A stretch of 64,000 bases of DNA, from positions 1-64,000 of the forward strand of contig JBCCGG010000003.1 of NCBI GenBank assembly GCA_039029395.1. The letters run 5' to 3'. The notes below the pieces were generated by a model. The model was not told the origin of the DNA. It ran no database searches and saw only the letters and a program-made list of their open reading frames with translations. The position numbers and the translations under genes were made by a program. The stretch is from JBCCGG01 sp039029395 (GTDB lineage: Bacteria > Pseudomonadota > Alphaproteobacteria > Kiloniellales > JAKSDN01). Positions 35,256 through 42,381 of the stretch are shown here, one piece after another. Numbering within the stretch: position 1 is the first letter of the stretch; each line of letters begins with the position of its first letter.

Positions 35256-36533
35256 ATGTCGCGTAGCTCCAGTCCGGCTGCCGGGATTCTCGCCACGGCT
35301 ATGCCGCGCCTGCGGGCCAGCGCCTCGACCCGCACGGTGCGGATCGGCTTTCTCGGCCCGCTCAGCGGCGACGTCGCGTCCTGGGGCGAGCCCGGTTGGC
35401 TGGGCTGTCAGATCTGGGCCGACTGGGTCAACGACGAAGGCGGCATCAGGATCGGTGACGACCTCTACCGGGTCGAGCTGATGAGCGTCGACAGCCGCTA
35501 TGACCCGGGGCTTGCCCTGGAAGGCGCCAAGAAGCTGGTCATGGAGGACGAGGTTAAGTTCATCATGATGCTTGGCGGCGACACCTTCCCCGCCGTGCAG
35601 TCTCTCTTCAACCGTTACAAGATGCTCGCCTCGACGCTTTTGCCGAGCGATCTCTCGCCCGACACGCCCTATCTGATCGCGCCCTGCGAGGTGCATCCGA
35701 TCTACAACGTCACCGGGGTCGAGTGGCTCAGCAAGGAGCGGCCGGATCTCAAGCGCGTGGCGATTTGTGCCCAGGACGACTCCTTGGGCGTGCCATCGGT
35801 CGCAACCTACCGCGCCGCCTTCCGGGCAGCCGGCATTGAGCTCGTGCGCCAGCACCTCTTCAGCAGCGATTCGATTGACTTTGGATCGATCGTCGCGAGC
35901 CTGCTCGAGGCCGATCCGGACATCCTGTGCTGGGATACCTGCTACGAGCCCTTTGTTCACGCCTTGACCGAGGAGGCTTTTCGCCAAGGATTTACTGGTC
36001 AGTTCATCTCCTGCACCTGCGACAATTACCAGGAGCTGATCCAGAAGACCAGCCGGGACTACATGGAGGGTTTCCTTTTCCAGTTTCCCGATTTCGACGA
36101 TCCGGCCTTGAATGCCGCGGACGTCAACTTTCCCAACCCCAATGCCTTCTTCCAGGAATTCACCAAGCGCTTTCCCGGCCGCTGGAGCGCCGTGTCCTGG
36201 GAGTACGTGGCTATCCTGGAGCTCTGGAAATCCGCCGTGGAGGTTGCCGGGTCCGTCGAGCCGCTTGCCGTCCTGGCGGCGATGAAGGCGGGCGGATACG
36301 GCCGTCACGTCTTTGGCGACGCGCGCTGGTGGGGCCGACGGCTGTTCGGACTCGATCATGCCTTGGTCGGCAATTGGCCGGTGGTTCAAATCCAGGACGG
36401 CAAGGCGCGCATCGTTGCCTTCCGCTCGATACCCGATTGGTGGGACCAGCACGGCGCGCTCTTGATCGAGGAGATGCGCGCGCTCGAACAGATGTGGGAT
36501 CAGCGCGACTTCGACGAAATTTCAGGCGATTGA
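35256..36533 (+). CDS. Liv/amide-type binding-protein paralogue without signal peptide
   Basis: 425 residues, close paralogue of the protein at 31926-33233 (shared GFLGPLSGDVASWGEPG-, MMLGGDTFPAVQSLF-, EVHPIYNVTGVEWLS- and QFPDFDDPALNAADVNF-type blocks). The N-terminus MSRSSSPAAGILATAMPRLR has no hydrophobic core. An in-frame TGA at 35238 rules out a longer start. It may be a cytoplasmic ligand sensor comparable to AmiC of amidase operons, or a receptor that lost its export signal. It lies 50 bases after tmm, co-directional, and ends facing the GntR gene. Which ligand it binds is unknown. Confidence 0.82.
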   Translation: MSRSSSPAAGILATAMPRLRASASTRTVRIGFLGPLSGDVASWGEPGWLGCQIWADWVNDEGGIRIGDDLYRVELMSVDSRYDPGLALEGAKKLVMEDEVKFIMMLGGDTFPAVQSLFNRYKMLASTLLPSDLSPDTPYLIAPCEVHPIYNVTGVEWLSKERPDLKRVAICAQDDSLGVPSVATYRAAFRAAGIELVRQHLFSSDSIDFGSIVASLLEADPDILCWDTCYEPFVHALTEEAFRQGFTGQFISCTCDNYQELIQKTSRDYMEGFLFQFPDFDDPALNAADVNFPNPNAFFQEFTKRFPGRWSAVSWEYVAILELWKSAVEVAGSVEPLAVLAAMKAGGYGRHVFGDARWWGRRLFGLDHALVGNWPVVQIQDGKARIVAFRSIPDWWDQHGALLIEEMRALEQMWDQRDFDEISGD

Positions 36534-36558
36534 GCTGGATCCTATAGTGTATGAGCGG

Positions 36559-36580
36559 AAATGCGCTAACTCGCGCATTT
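36559..36580 (+). terminator. Small stem-loop with short T-run after the binding-protein paralogue
   Basis: AAATGCGC (36559-36566) and GCGCATTT (36573-36580) form an 8-bp stem with a 6-base loop, followed by TCTAACC. With TTT in the stem end and one further T it is a weak rho-independent terminator for the tmm transcript. Confidence 0.5.
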
Positions 36581-36586
36581 TCTAAC

Positions 36587-36668
36587 CGGCACCGGCCCTC
36601 TCCCCCACCCGGCCACCCATTTCAGGATACACTGGTGGGTGGCCGGGTGGGGGAGAGGGCCGGTGCCG
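36587..36668. repeat. 33-bp perfect inverted repeat in a convergent intergenic region
   Basis: Arms 36587-36619 and 36636-36668 are exact reverse complements with a 16-base loop. They are built from CCCTCTCCCCC and CCCGGCCACCC blocks. It lies between the convergent ends of the binding-protein paralogue and the GntR gene. It could act as a bidirectional terminator or belong to a dispersed intergenic palindrome family (REP-like). No other copy is seen in this window. Confidence 0.85.
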
Positions 36669-36687
36669 CGAAATTTGAACCAGCGCT

Positions 36688-37443
36688 TCAGAGACCTTGC
36701 ATTAGGTCGCGTTGGACCTCGGTCATGTGCAGCTTGGAAAACTCCACGGCGCTTTCGATGTCCCGCGCCTCGATCGCCTCGTAGATGGCCCGGTGTTTGG
36801 ACTGGTACTCGCGAATGCGCTTGGGTGAAAAGGTCTTTTCCTGATTGGTCGCCCATTGGGCGTCGCGGCGCACCTGGTCGATCAGCTCGTAGAGACCGAT
36901 CAGCAGGGGATTGTGGGTGCCGCGTGCGATTTCCAGGTGAAACTTCCGATCCCACTTGGAGAACTCTTCCACGCTGGTCTTCACCTTTTGCAACGCATCG
37001 AGACAGTCCTTCAGCCGGACAATGTCTCGCGCGCGCATGTTGATGACCGCGAGGCGAACCATTTCAGGCTCGATGATGGAGCGCACGATGTTGAGCTCCA
37101 GCGGGCTGGTGTTCTCTGCGATCTCGTCGAGCTTGATCGCTGCTGCGATCTCCGACCCGTCGCTTGCGGGGGTCGGCGGTGCCACCGTTTCCTTGAAGGT
37201 TACGAAGCTGCCGCTGCCGGCGCGCCGCGCGACGATCTCATGGCTTTCGAGAAACTCCAGGGCCTGGCGCACGGTGTTTCGGGATACCGAGAACTCCTCG
37301 GCCAGTTGCCGTTCCGCCGGCAAGCGTGTGCCAAAGGGATAGTCATCCTTCGAAATCCGATCGAACAGCTGGGTCGCGAGCAGCTTGACCGACTTCGAGA
37401 TCGGATAGGCGATCTGGCCGCTCTGTTCCCAAGGTAGCGTCAT
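36688..37443 (-). CDS. GntR-family regulator, FCD (FadR) subfamily
   Basis: About 251 residues. Winged helix at about 15-85 with FGTRLPAERQLAEEFSVSRN, TVRQALEFLESHEIV and GSGSFV, then a linker and an FCD domain with SIIEPEMVRLAVINMRARD and WDRKFHLEIARGTHNPLLIG, which contain the metal/ligand residues. ATG at 37443 is chosen because GAAGGGG lies upstream; 27 Gly/Ser/Arg-rich residues would precede it otherwise. It converges on the tmm unit and is the natural candidate for regulating it. The ligand is unknown. Confidence 0.88.
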   Translation of the reverse strand: MTLPWEQSGQIAYPISKSVKLLATQLFDRISKDDYPFGTRLPAERQLAEEFSVSRNTVRQALEFLESHEIVARRAGSGSFVTFKETVAPPTPASDGSEIAAAIKLDEIAENTSPLELNIVRSIIEPEMVRLAVINMRARDIVRLKDCLDALQKVKTSVEEFSKWDRKFHLEIARGTHNPLLIGLYELIDQVRRDAQWATNQEKTFSPKRIREYQSKHRAIYEAIEARDIESAVEFSKLHMTEVQRDLMQGL

Positions 37444-37636
37444 GTCGGATGATCCCCTTCGCCCAAGGCGCCCGCCGCCGCCAGTGCTTGAACTATAGAG
37501 GCTCCCGCTCCGTGTCTCAACCAATCCTTACCAAAATTGCCCAAATTCCCCGGTCGCCGACGGCTAGCGCGGCAGCGTGTCAGTTTTCAGGGCCTTGAGG
37601 TCGATGGTCTGTCATGCGGCGACACTGCGCCGGTAG

Positions 37637-37711
37637 TGGCTGGGGCGCCAGGATTCGAACCTGGGATCACGGGATCAAAACCCGTTGCCTTAACCGCTTG
37701 GCCACGCCCCA
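37637..37711 (-). tRNA. tRNA-Gln (anticodon TTG), CCA encoded
   Basis: The minus-strand sequence folds as a 75-base cloverleaf. The acceptor TGGGGCG pairs with CGCCCCA, the anticodon arm is ACGGG-TTTTGAT-CCCGT with anticodon TTG, and the T arm is CCAGG-TTCGAAT-CCTGG. It ends G-CCA. A 44-bp copy of its 5' half lies 1021 bp away at 38690-38733. Confidence 0.96.
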
Positions 37712-37885
37712 AAGCACTTAGCAACTTGTTTATAAACATTCTAAAATTTGTCAAGTCCTTATTTTCTAAGGGTTTTGCTCCCTCATCAACCACAAAAGTG
37801 CGACCAAAGTGAGACCAAAAATACACACCAATAGGTTGACAAATAATACAGATATTCTATCCTAAAACATATGGAAGAAAATAAT

Positions 37886-38107
37886 ATGGCATATGATGCT
37901 GTGCCAACACCAAAGCATCCAAACAAATATAGTAGTTATATTGATCAGCTATTTGCACAAGCGAAGGAATTAGAAAATCGTTTAGCGCCTGTTCTAAATC
38001 ATGTCGATGAAAAAGATGCTCCATTGCAGGAGCAACCTCAACTCCTCTCTGACCTGGATAAGGTCACTAGACGTTTCGAGGAGATCATCAACAGAATTGC
38101 GATGTAA
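37886..38107 (+). CDS. Small hypothetical protein in the tRNA-Gln island
   Basis: About 73 residues from ATG at 37886 (78 from ATG at 37871). GGAAG eight bases upstream favours the inner start. Soluble, charged and mostly helical (SYIDQLFAQAKELENRLAPV, LLSDLDKVTRRFEEIINRIA), resembling small coiled-coil phage or mobile-element proteins. Codon use is AT-rich, unlike the host genes. No family recognised. Confidence 0.6.
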   Translation: MAYDAVPTPKHPNKYSSYIDQLFAQAKELENRLAPVLNHVDEKDAPLQEQPQLLSDLDKVTRRFEEIINRIAM

Positions 38108-38135
38108 CACCACCTATCCAGTTTTCAGAGCGCAA

Positions 38136-38588
38136 TCAATCTCCCACTAACGTTGTGTAATCTACTCCTACACACGCACCAAGCATTGCCCAACAAACAC
38201 CCTTCTCCCCTTTCGTTTCCGCCTTCGCCATACAATCATCAAAATCTTGCTTACACTGAAATGTGTGCGTCCTTGCTACGTCTCGGCCTGTATCTTTGTT
38301 TATTGCTTCTTCTAGTGCCTCAATACGTTGTTTCAGTGTTTCTATCTGTTCATCCGTTATCGGTGCTCGTGATTCTTCCGGTACAAACACATTCACCACA
38401 AGCTGCTGTAGATCAGCGCTAGCGTGCGCCACATTGCTGTGGTGGCTTTTCACCGCGCTTGCCACGGTCGTTGAGAGCGACGACACCGCCCACTCAATCG
38501 GCATTTCATGCTTCGAACTCACCTCTGATCTCCACTCCACAGGCATGCTGTGGGTCGAGGTCACAGTCTTCTTTTTCTCGTCGCTCAT
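38136..38588 (-). CDS. Hypothetical protein with twin Cx6C motif in the tRNA-Gln island
   Basis: 150 residues. The N-terminus repeats a short motif: HSMPVEW and HEMPIEW, 15 residues apart. The middle has a predicted coiled coil (ITDEQIETLKQRIEALEEAI). The C-terminus has four Cys as C-x6-C, 12 residues, C-x6-C, which could make a disulphide-linked helical hairpin. No signal peptide. AGGGG lies 7 bases before the ATG. Low GC. Not recognised. Confidence 0.6.
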   Translation of the reverse strand: MSDEKKKTVTSTHSMPVEWRSEVSSKHEMPIEWAVSSLSTTVASAVKSHHSNVAHASADLQQLVVNVFVPEESRAPITDEQIETLKQRIEALEEAINKDTGRDVARTHTFQCKQDFDDCMAKAETKGEKGVCWAMLGACVGVDYTTLVGD

Positions 38589-38689
38589 CCTTCATCCCCT
38601 GAACATATTTGAACATAATTCACCATAGTGCACGTGTGACCAAAATGCGACCAATGTAGGTTAAGTATTTGAAATACAACAATCTTTAG

Positions 38690-38733
38690 ACGGGATCAAA
38701 ACCCGATGCCTTAACCGCTTGGCCACGCCCCAA
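38690..38733 (-). pseudogene. Partial tRNA-Gln (5' half), att site of the island
   Basis: Matches the tRNA-Gln 5' half, from acceptor through the anticodon arm, with one mismatch, then stops at unrelated sequence. It is the displaced original half created by integration. From here to the next gene (38734-38926) nothing further is seen. Confidence 0.85.
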
Positions 38734-38926
38734 CGATCGCCCATCGAGCGGCCGGCACGTTAGCGCCCTTGGCAGGCGACGGCAACCGCAAGCAAACGGC
38801 ATTTGTCTCAAATGCGGGCCTTGCTTAGCGAAAATTTAGGGGGACCCGCGCACACTGGACGGGCCGCATGGTCACCGCGAGCGCATCACGTAGATCCTTA
38901 TCCAAAGCGCAAGGAACCGCGCCATC

Positions 38927-39457
38927 ATGTTTCAGGTCATCCGTAATCTCGGCCTTCTCCTGATATTCGGCGTCGCGGCCGCGGCCGGTCTCAAATTCGT
39001 CTATCAAGACCAAGGCTTCGGCGGTTCGCGCAGCGCGGGCGACGGACAGGCCGCCGAGCGCAGCACGGCCGCCGATAGCACGGCTCCGTCGCGCGAGATG
39101 GTCTTGACCCGCGGGGCGCACGGCCACTACTGGCTGACCGCCGAGATCGATGGGGTCGAGGTGCGCTTCCTGGTGGACACCGGCGCCAGCTACGTGGCGC
39201 TCTCGCCGCGCGACAGCCGGCGGCTCGGGTTCGACAACGAAGACCTGGAGTTTAGCGGCGTGGTCCAGACCGCCAATGGCAAAACGCGGGTCGCGCCGGT
39301 CGTGCTCGATGACATCCGGGTTGGCCAGCTTGAGGTCGAAGACGTCACGGCCGTTGTCAGCAAGGCCGATATGGGCGCCTCTCTGCTCGGTATGTCGTTC
39401 CTGAACAAGCTCGACGGCTTCCAGGTGGTCGACGGCCAGCTGATCCTCTACTGGTAG
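38927..39457 (+). CDS. Membrane-anchored retropepsin-like aspartic protease
   Basis: 176 residues. One N-terminal membrane segment (LGLLLIFGVAAAAGL) and a linker precede a clan AA aspartic protease domain from about residue 65. The catalytic motif is FLVDTGASYVALS near 82-94, and LLGMSFLNKLDGFQVVDGQL closes the fold. One Asp-Thr-Gly per chain means it must act as a dimer. This matches the TIGR02281 family of alphaproteobacteria. The target is unknown. Its stop is 1 base from the convergent ispE stop. Confidence 0.9.
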   Translation: MFQVIRNLGLLLIFGVAAAAGLKFVYQDQGFGGSRSAGDGQAAERSTAADSTAPSREMVLTRGAHGHYWLTAEIDGVEVRFLVDTGASYVALSPRDSRRLGFDNEDLEFSGVVQTANGKTRVAPVVLDDIRVGQLEVEDVTAVVSKADMGASLLGMSFLNKLDGFQVVDGQLILYW

Positions 39458-39458
39458 A

Positions 39459-40370
39459 TCACGGGTCCTGGCGCCAGTGGCGCGCCAGCTTGCCGTGCAG
39501 GATCGGACAGGCAACGCTCCACCACGCAGGTTGACTTTGCGCGATGCGCCCGGCCGCCGACTTGGCCTCGACCGGGCCGGCAAAGAGCCCGAAGCAGGTG
39601 GCTCCGCTGCCGGACAAGCGCGCCAGAAGACAGCCTTCCTGGTCCAGCAGGACATTCAGCACCTGATCGATCTCCGGAGCCAGCCGCCTTGCTGGGGCTT
39701 CCAGATCGTTGGTGCGGTCCGCCAGGCAGACCGCCAGGTCCGGGGCCGTGGTCGGGAGCACTGACCAGGGTCGCACCGCGCTGAATGCGCCCTCGCGGGC
39801 CGCGAAGACGGCGGGCGTGGCCAGGGCGACCCCCGGATTGACCAGGACCAGCCAGGCAGCCGGTAGCGGAGGCGCGCGACTCACGCGCTCGCCAATCCCA
39901 CCCACCAGGGCAGGACGCCCGTAAAGGCAAACAGGCAGATCGGCGCCCAGGTCGAGCGCCAGCCGCTTGTAGGCGTCGGACGGAAGCTTCCGCCCGCCAA
40001 GCCCCAACGCGCCCTCGATCAGCGCCGCCGCATCGGCCGAGCCGCCGCCGATTCCCGAGGCGACCGGAAGCTGCTTATCGAGCTCGATCTGGAACGGCGG
40101 CAAAGGCCCGGTCAAGGCCTCGAGCCGCGCGAGCGACCGGGTCACAAGGTTGTCGGCACCCGGCGGCAGCTGCCCGGCGAAGCGCCCGGCGCAGCGAAAC
40201 CCCGGCGGCTCGTCCAAGCGCAAGCTCAGGCGGTCGCCGCAGCCGGCGAACACGATCAGGCTCTCAAGCAAATGATAGCCGTCTGCGCGCCGGCCGACGA
40301 TCTCCAGATAGAGGTTGATCTTGGCCCAGGCCCAGCGCACCTGGGATCCACCCTGGGCCGGCGCGCTCAC
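39459..40370 (-). CDS. ispE: 4-diphosphocytidyl-2-C-methyl-D-erythritol kinase
   Basis: ATP-dependent phosphorylation step of the MEP isoprenoid pathway; GHMP kinase, cytoplasmic. About 303 residues. AWAKINLYLEIVGRRADGYH at the N-terminus, the ATP loop PVASGIGGGSADAAA near 100 and ARLSGSGATCFGLF near 260 are IspE motifs. The start is GTG at 40370; a longer frame would overlap the upstream gene with Arg-rich, non-homologous residues. A second in-frame GTG at 40340 is possible. Confidence 0.94.
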   Translation of the reverse strand: MSAPAQGGSQVRWAWAKINLYLEIVGRRADGYHLLESLIVFAGCGDRLSLRLDEPPGFRCAGRFAGQLPPGADNLVTRSLARLEALTGPLPPFQIELDKQLPVASGIGGGSADAAALIEGALGLGGRKLPSDAYKRLALDLGADLPVCLYGRPALVGGIGERVSRAPPLPAAWLVLVNPGVALATPAVFAAREGAFSAVRPWSVLPTTAPDLAVCLADRTNDLEAPARRLAPEIDQVLNVLLDQEGCLLARLSGSGATCFGLFAGPVEAKSAAGRIAQSQPAWWSVACPILHGKLARHWRQDP

Positions 40371-40392
40371 GGGATTAAGCCAAAATAGGTCG

Positions 40393-42171
40393 TCAGATGT
40401 TCTCGGGGTCGGCCTCGAGGCCCTCGTCGATCTTCGCCTCGATGACCGATACGAGATCCTCCTCCGGATCCAGGCTGAGCGAGCGGCGCCACTGGAAGCG
40501 CGCTTCCTGGCGCCGGCCGACACGCCAGAAGGCATCGCCCAGATGGTCGTTGATCACCGGATCCTGGGGCCGCAGCTCGACCGCCCGCTCCAGGTTGGTG
40601 ACCGCTTTGTCGTACTCGCCGAGCTGGAAGTAGACCCAGCCTAGGCTGTCGACGATGAAGCCGTCGTTCGGCCTCAGCTCAACCGCCCGGATCAGCATCC
40701 GCTCGGCCTCTTCCAGATTGAGCTTCTTCTCGACCCAGGAGTAGGCCAGATAGTTCATTACGTAGGGCTGCTCGGGCTGAAGCTCGAGCGCCTTCAGGAA
40801 ATCCTGCTCGGCGCGCGCCCAATCACCCGAACGCTCGAGGGCAATGCCGCGGAAGTAAAGCAGCGACCAATGGCGCTGGGCCGGTTCGCCAAGCCGCTCG
40901 ACGGCGCGGTCATAGACGTCGACTGCCTCGCCAAAGCGCTCCTGGCTGCGCAGCAGCCCACCGACCCGGTAAAGCGGCTCGAAGCTGTCGGGACGCTCGG
41001 CGGCCATGATCTCGAGCTCGCGGATCGCATCGTCGGTGCGCTCCAAGCGCTCCAACGCCTCGGAAATGCGCAAGCGCGCAACCCAGGCCAGCGGCGAAGC
41101 CGGTTCGATCAGACGATAGGCGGCGATCGCCTGCTCATCCCGGCCCTTGCGTTCGAGAATCTCGCCGAGCAGCATGCGGGCCATCTCGAAGTCGGGCCGC
41201 AGCGAAAGCGCCTGGTGGGTGTAGATCAACGCCACGTCCTCGGCGCGCTCCTGGCTCAAAAGGCCGGCCAGGTTGAACAGAACCTCAGCAGCCCCGTCCT
41301 TGTGGTCGCGGATCACCGGCCTGGGGCTGTCCGATTGGCCGGCGTCCTGGGCGGCCATGGCCTCGAGCAAACTCGAGCCCTCGTCGGCGCCTCTGGCTTG
41401 GTCGAACAGCGCCTGGGCGGCTTCCGGCTCGCCGTTGCGCAGGTAGAAGTTGGCCGCCAGGCGGGTCAGGCGCAAGGAGCTGCGGGTGCCGTCGCCCAAG
41501 GCCTTCACGTAGGACGGCTTGGCCTGCGCGGGTTCGCCGGCCTGGTCGTACATAAGCGCCGTGTGCATGTCGGCCAGCAAGGAGAGACCGTCGCGCTTGC
41601 GCAGAGGCTCGAGCGAGGCAACCGCTTCGTCAAGCTCGCCTTGGCCCTGGAGCAGCCAGCTATGGACCAGCGGCACCATGACCGTATCCAAGCCGCGCTT
41701 GGGCAAGCCTTCCAAGCGTTCGGCCGCCCCATTTATCTCGCCTTGCTCGATCTGCTCGACCGCGAGCACTAGATTGGCGACCGATTCCTCCGGGTTGGAT
41801 TCGATCACCTGCCGGGCCAGTACGCGCGCTTCGGCCAGTCGACCGTCGGCGGCCAGCAGGTGGAAGGTGCGGCGCACCAGGGCGGGATTGTCCGGATCGT
41901 AGCCAAGCGCCCGCTGCATGTAGTCGGCGGCCGACGAAAGGTCGTTGCGGTTGCCGGCGATCAGGGCGGCCAGGTAGTCGCCGTAGCCGGTCGTACTGAC
42001 CTGCACCGGGTTGCGCGGCGTCTCCGAGATCGCGAAGGCGATTGTGCCGGCCGTCTCCGGCAGGGCAGGCGACTTGGTGGTTTCCGCACAGCCCAGCGCA
42101 AGCGTCGGCACGAGCCCGACAAGCGCCCACTTGAGAGGCTGCGCCATGATCGAATGTGACCGCCGTTTCAA
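40393..42171 (-). CDS. TPR-repeat lipoprotein
   Basis: About 592 residues. TTG start at 42171 with AAGGAG six bases upstream gives MKRRSHSI and a hydrophobic stretch ending LALGC, a lipobox, so it is probably anchored in the outer membrane. At least ten TPR units follow, such as AADYMQRALGYDPDNPALVR, LIYTHQALSLRPDFEMARML and KAVTNLERAVELRPQDPVIN. This is the common alphaproteobacterial TPR protein encoded just upstream of ispE. Its function is presumably scaffolding in envelope assembly, but is not established. Confidence 0.85.
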   Translation of the reverse strand: MKRRSHSIMAQPLKWALVGLVPTLALGCAETTKSPALPETAGTIAFAISETPRNPVQVSTTGYGDYLAALIAGNRNDLSSAADYMQRALGYDPDNPALVRRTFHLLAADGRLAEARVLARQVIESNPEESVANLVLAVEQIEQGEINGAAERLEGLPKRGLDTVMVPLVHSWLLQGQGELDEAVASLEPLRKRDGLSLLADMHTALMYDQAGEPAQAKPSYVKALGDGTRSSLRLTRLAANFYLRNGEPEAAQALFDQARGADEGSSLLEAMAAQDAGQSDSPRPVIRDHKDGAAEVLFNLAGLLSQERAEDVALIYTHQALSLRPDFEMARMLLGEILERKGRDEQAIAAYRLIEPASPLAWVARLRISEALERLERTDDAIRELEIMAAERPDSFEPLYRVGGLLRSQERFGEAVDVYDRAVERLGEPAQRHWSLLYFRGIALERSGDWARAEQDFLKALELQPEQPYVMNYLAYSWVEKKLNLEEAERMLIRAVELRPNDGFIVDSLGWVYFQLGEYDKAVTNLERAVELRPQDPVINDHLGDAFWRVGRRQEARFQWRRSLSLDPEEDLVSVIEAKIDEGLEADPENI

Positions 42172-42340
42172 GACGTTCTCCTTTGAAAAACCGCACCCAC
42201 CAACGCGGCACACGCAAGGTGGCCAGGCACCCAACGACGCCGCGCGGGGCGTCGCAAGTTTCACCCAGCCATCCCTTGGAACAGGTTAACGTCCTGCCTG
42301 GATAGACCATCCGGGCGGGAAGAACCAGTCACAATAGGGT

Positions 42341-42378
42341 CAAGCTTGGCAATTTAATGGGAAAATTTGCCAAGCTTG
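42341..42378 (-). terminator. Stem-loop immediately after the ETF-QO gene
   Basis: CAAGCTTGGCAA (42341-42352) and TTGCCAAGCTTG (42367-42378) form a 12-bp stem with a 14-base loop, starting 4 bases past the ETF-QO stop codon. There is no long T-tract on either side, so termination strength is uncertain. Confidence 0.6.
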
Positions 42379-42381
42379 GAA

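Larger units (their letters stand above)
37669..38733. mobile_element. 1-kb AT-rich island inserted at tRNA-Gln, flanked by 44-bp direct repeats
   Basis: The tRNA-Gln 5' half (37669-37712) is repeated at 38690-38733 with one mismatch in 44 bases (37685 T versus 38706 A). Between them the DNA is clearly AT-rich, unlike the rest of the window, and carries two small divergent-in-style genes. This is the footprint of site-specific integration into a tRNA gene, with the incoming copy restoring the 5' half. No integrase is present, so it is a non-autonomous or decayed element. Confidence 0.8.

Noticed and set aside
38153..38422. 89-codon hydrophobic frame on the plus strand of the island
   Set aside because: Antisense to the better-supported 150-residue gene, which has a ribosome site and structured motifs.
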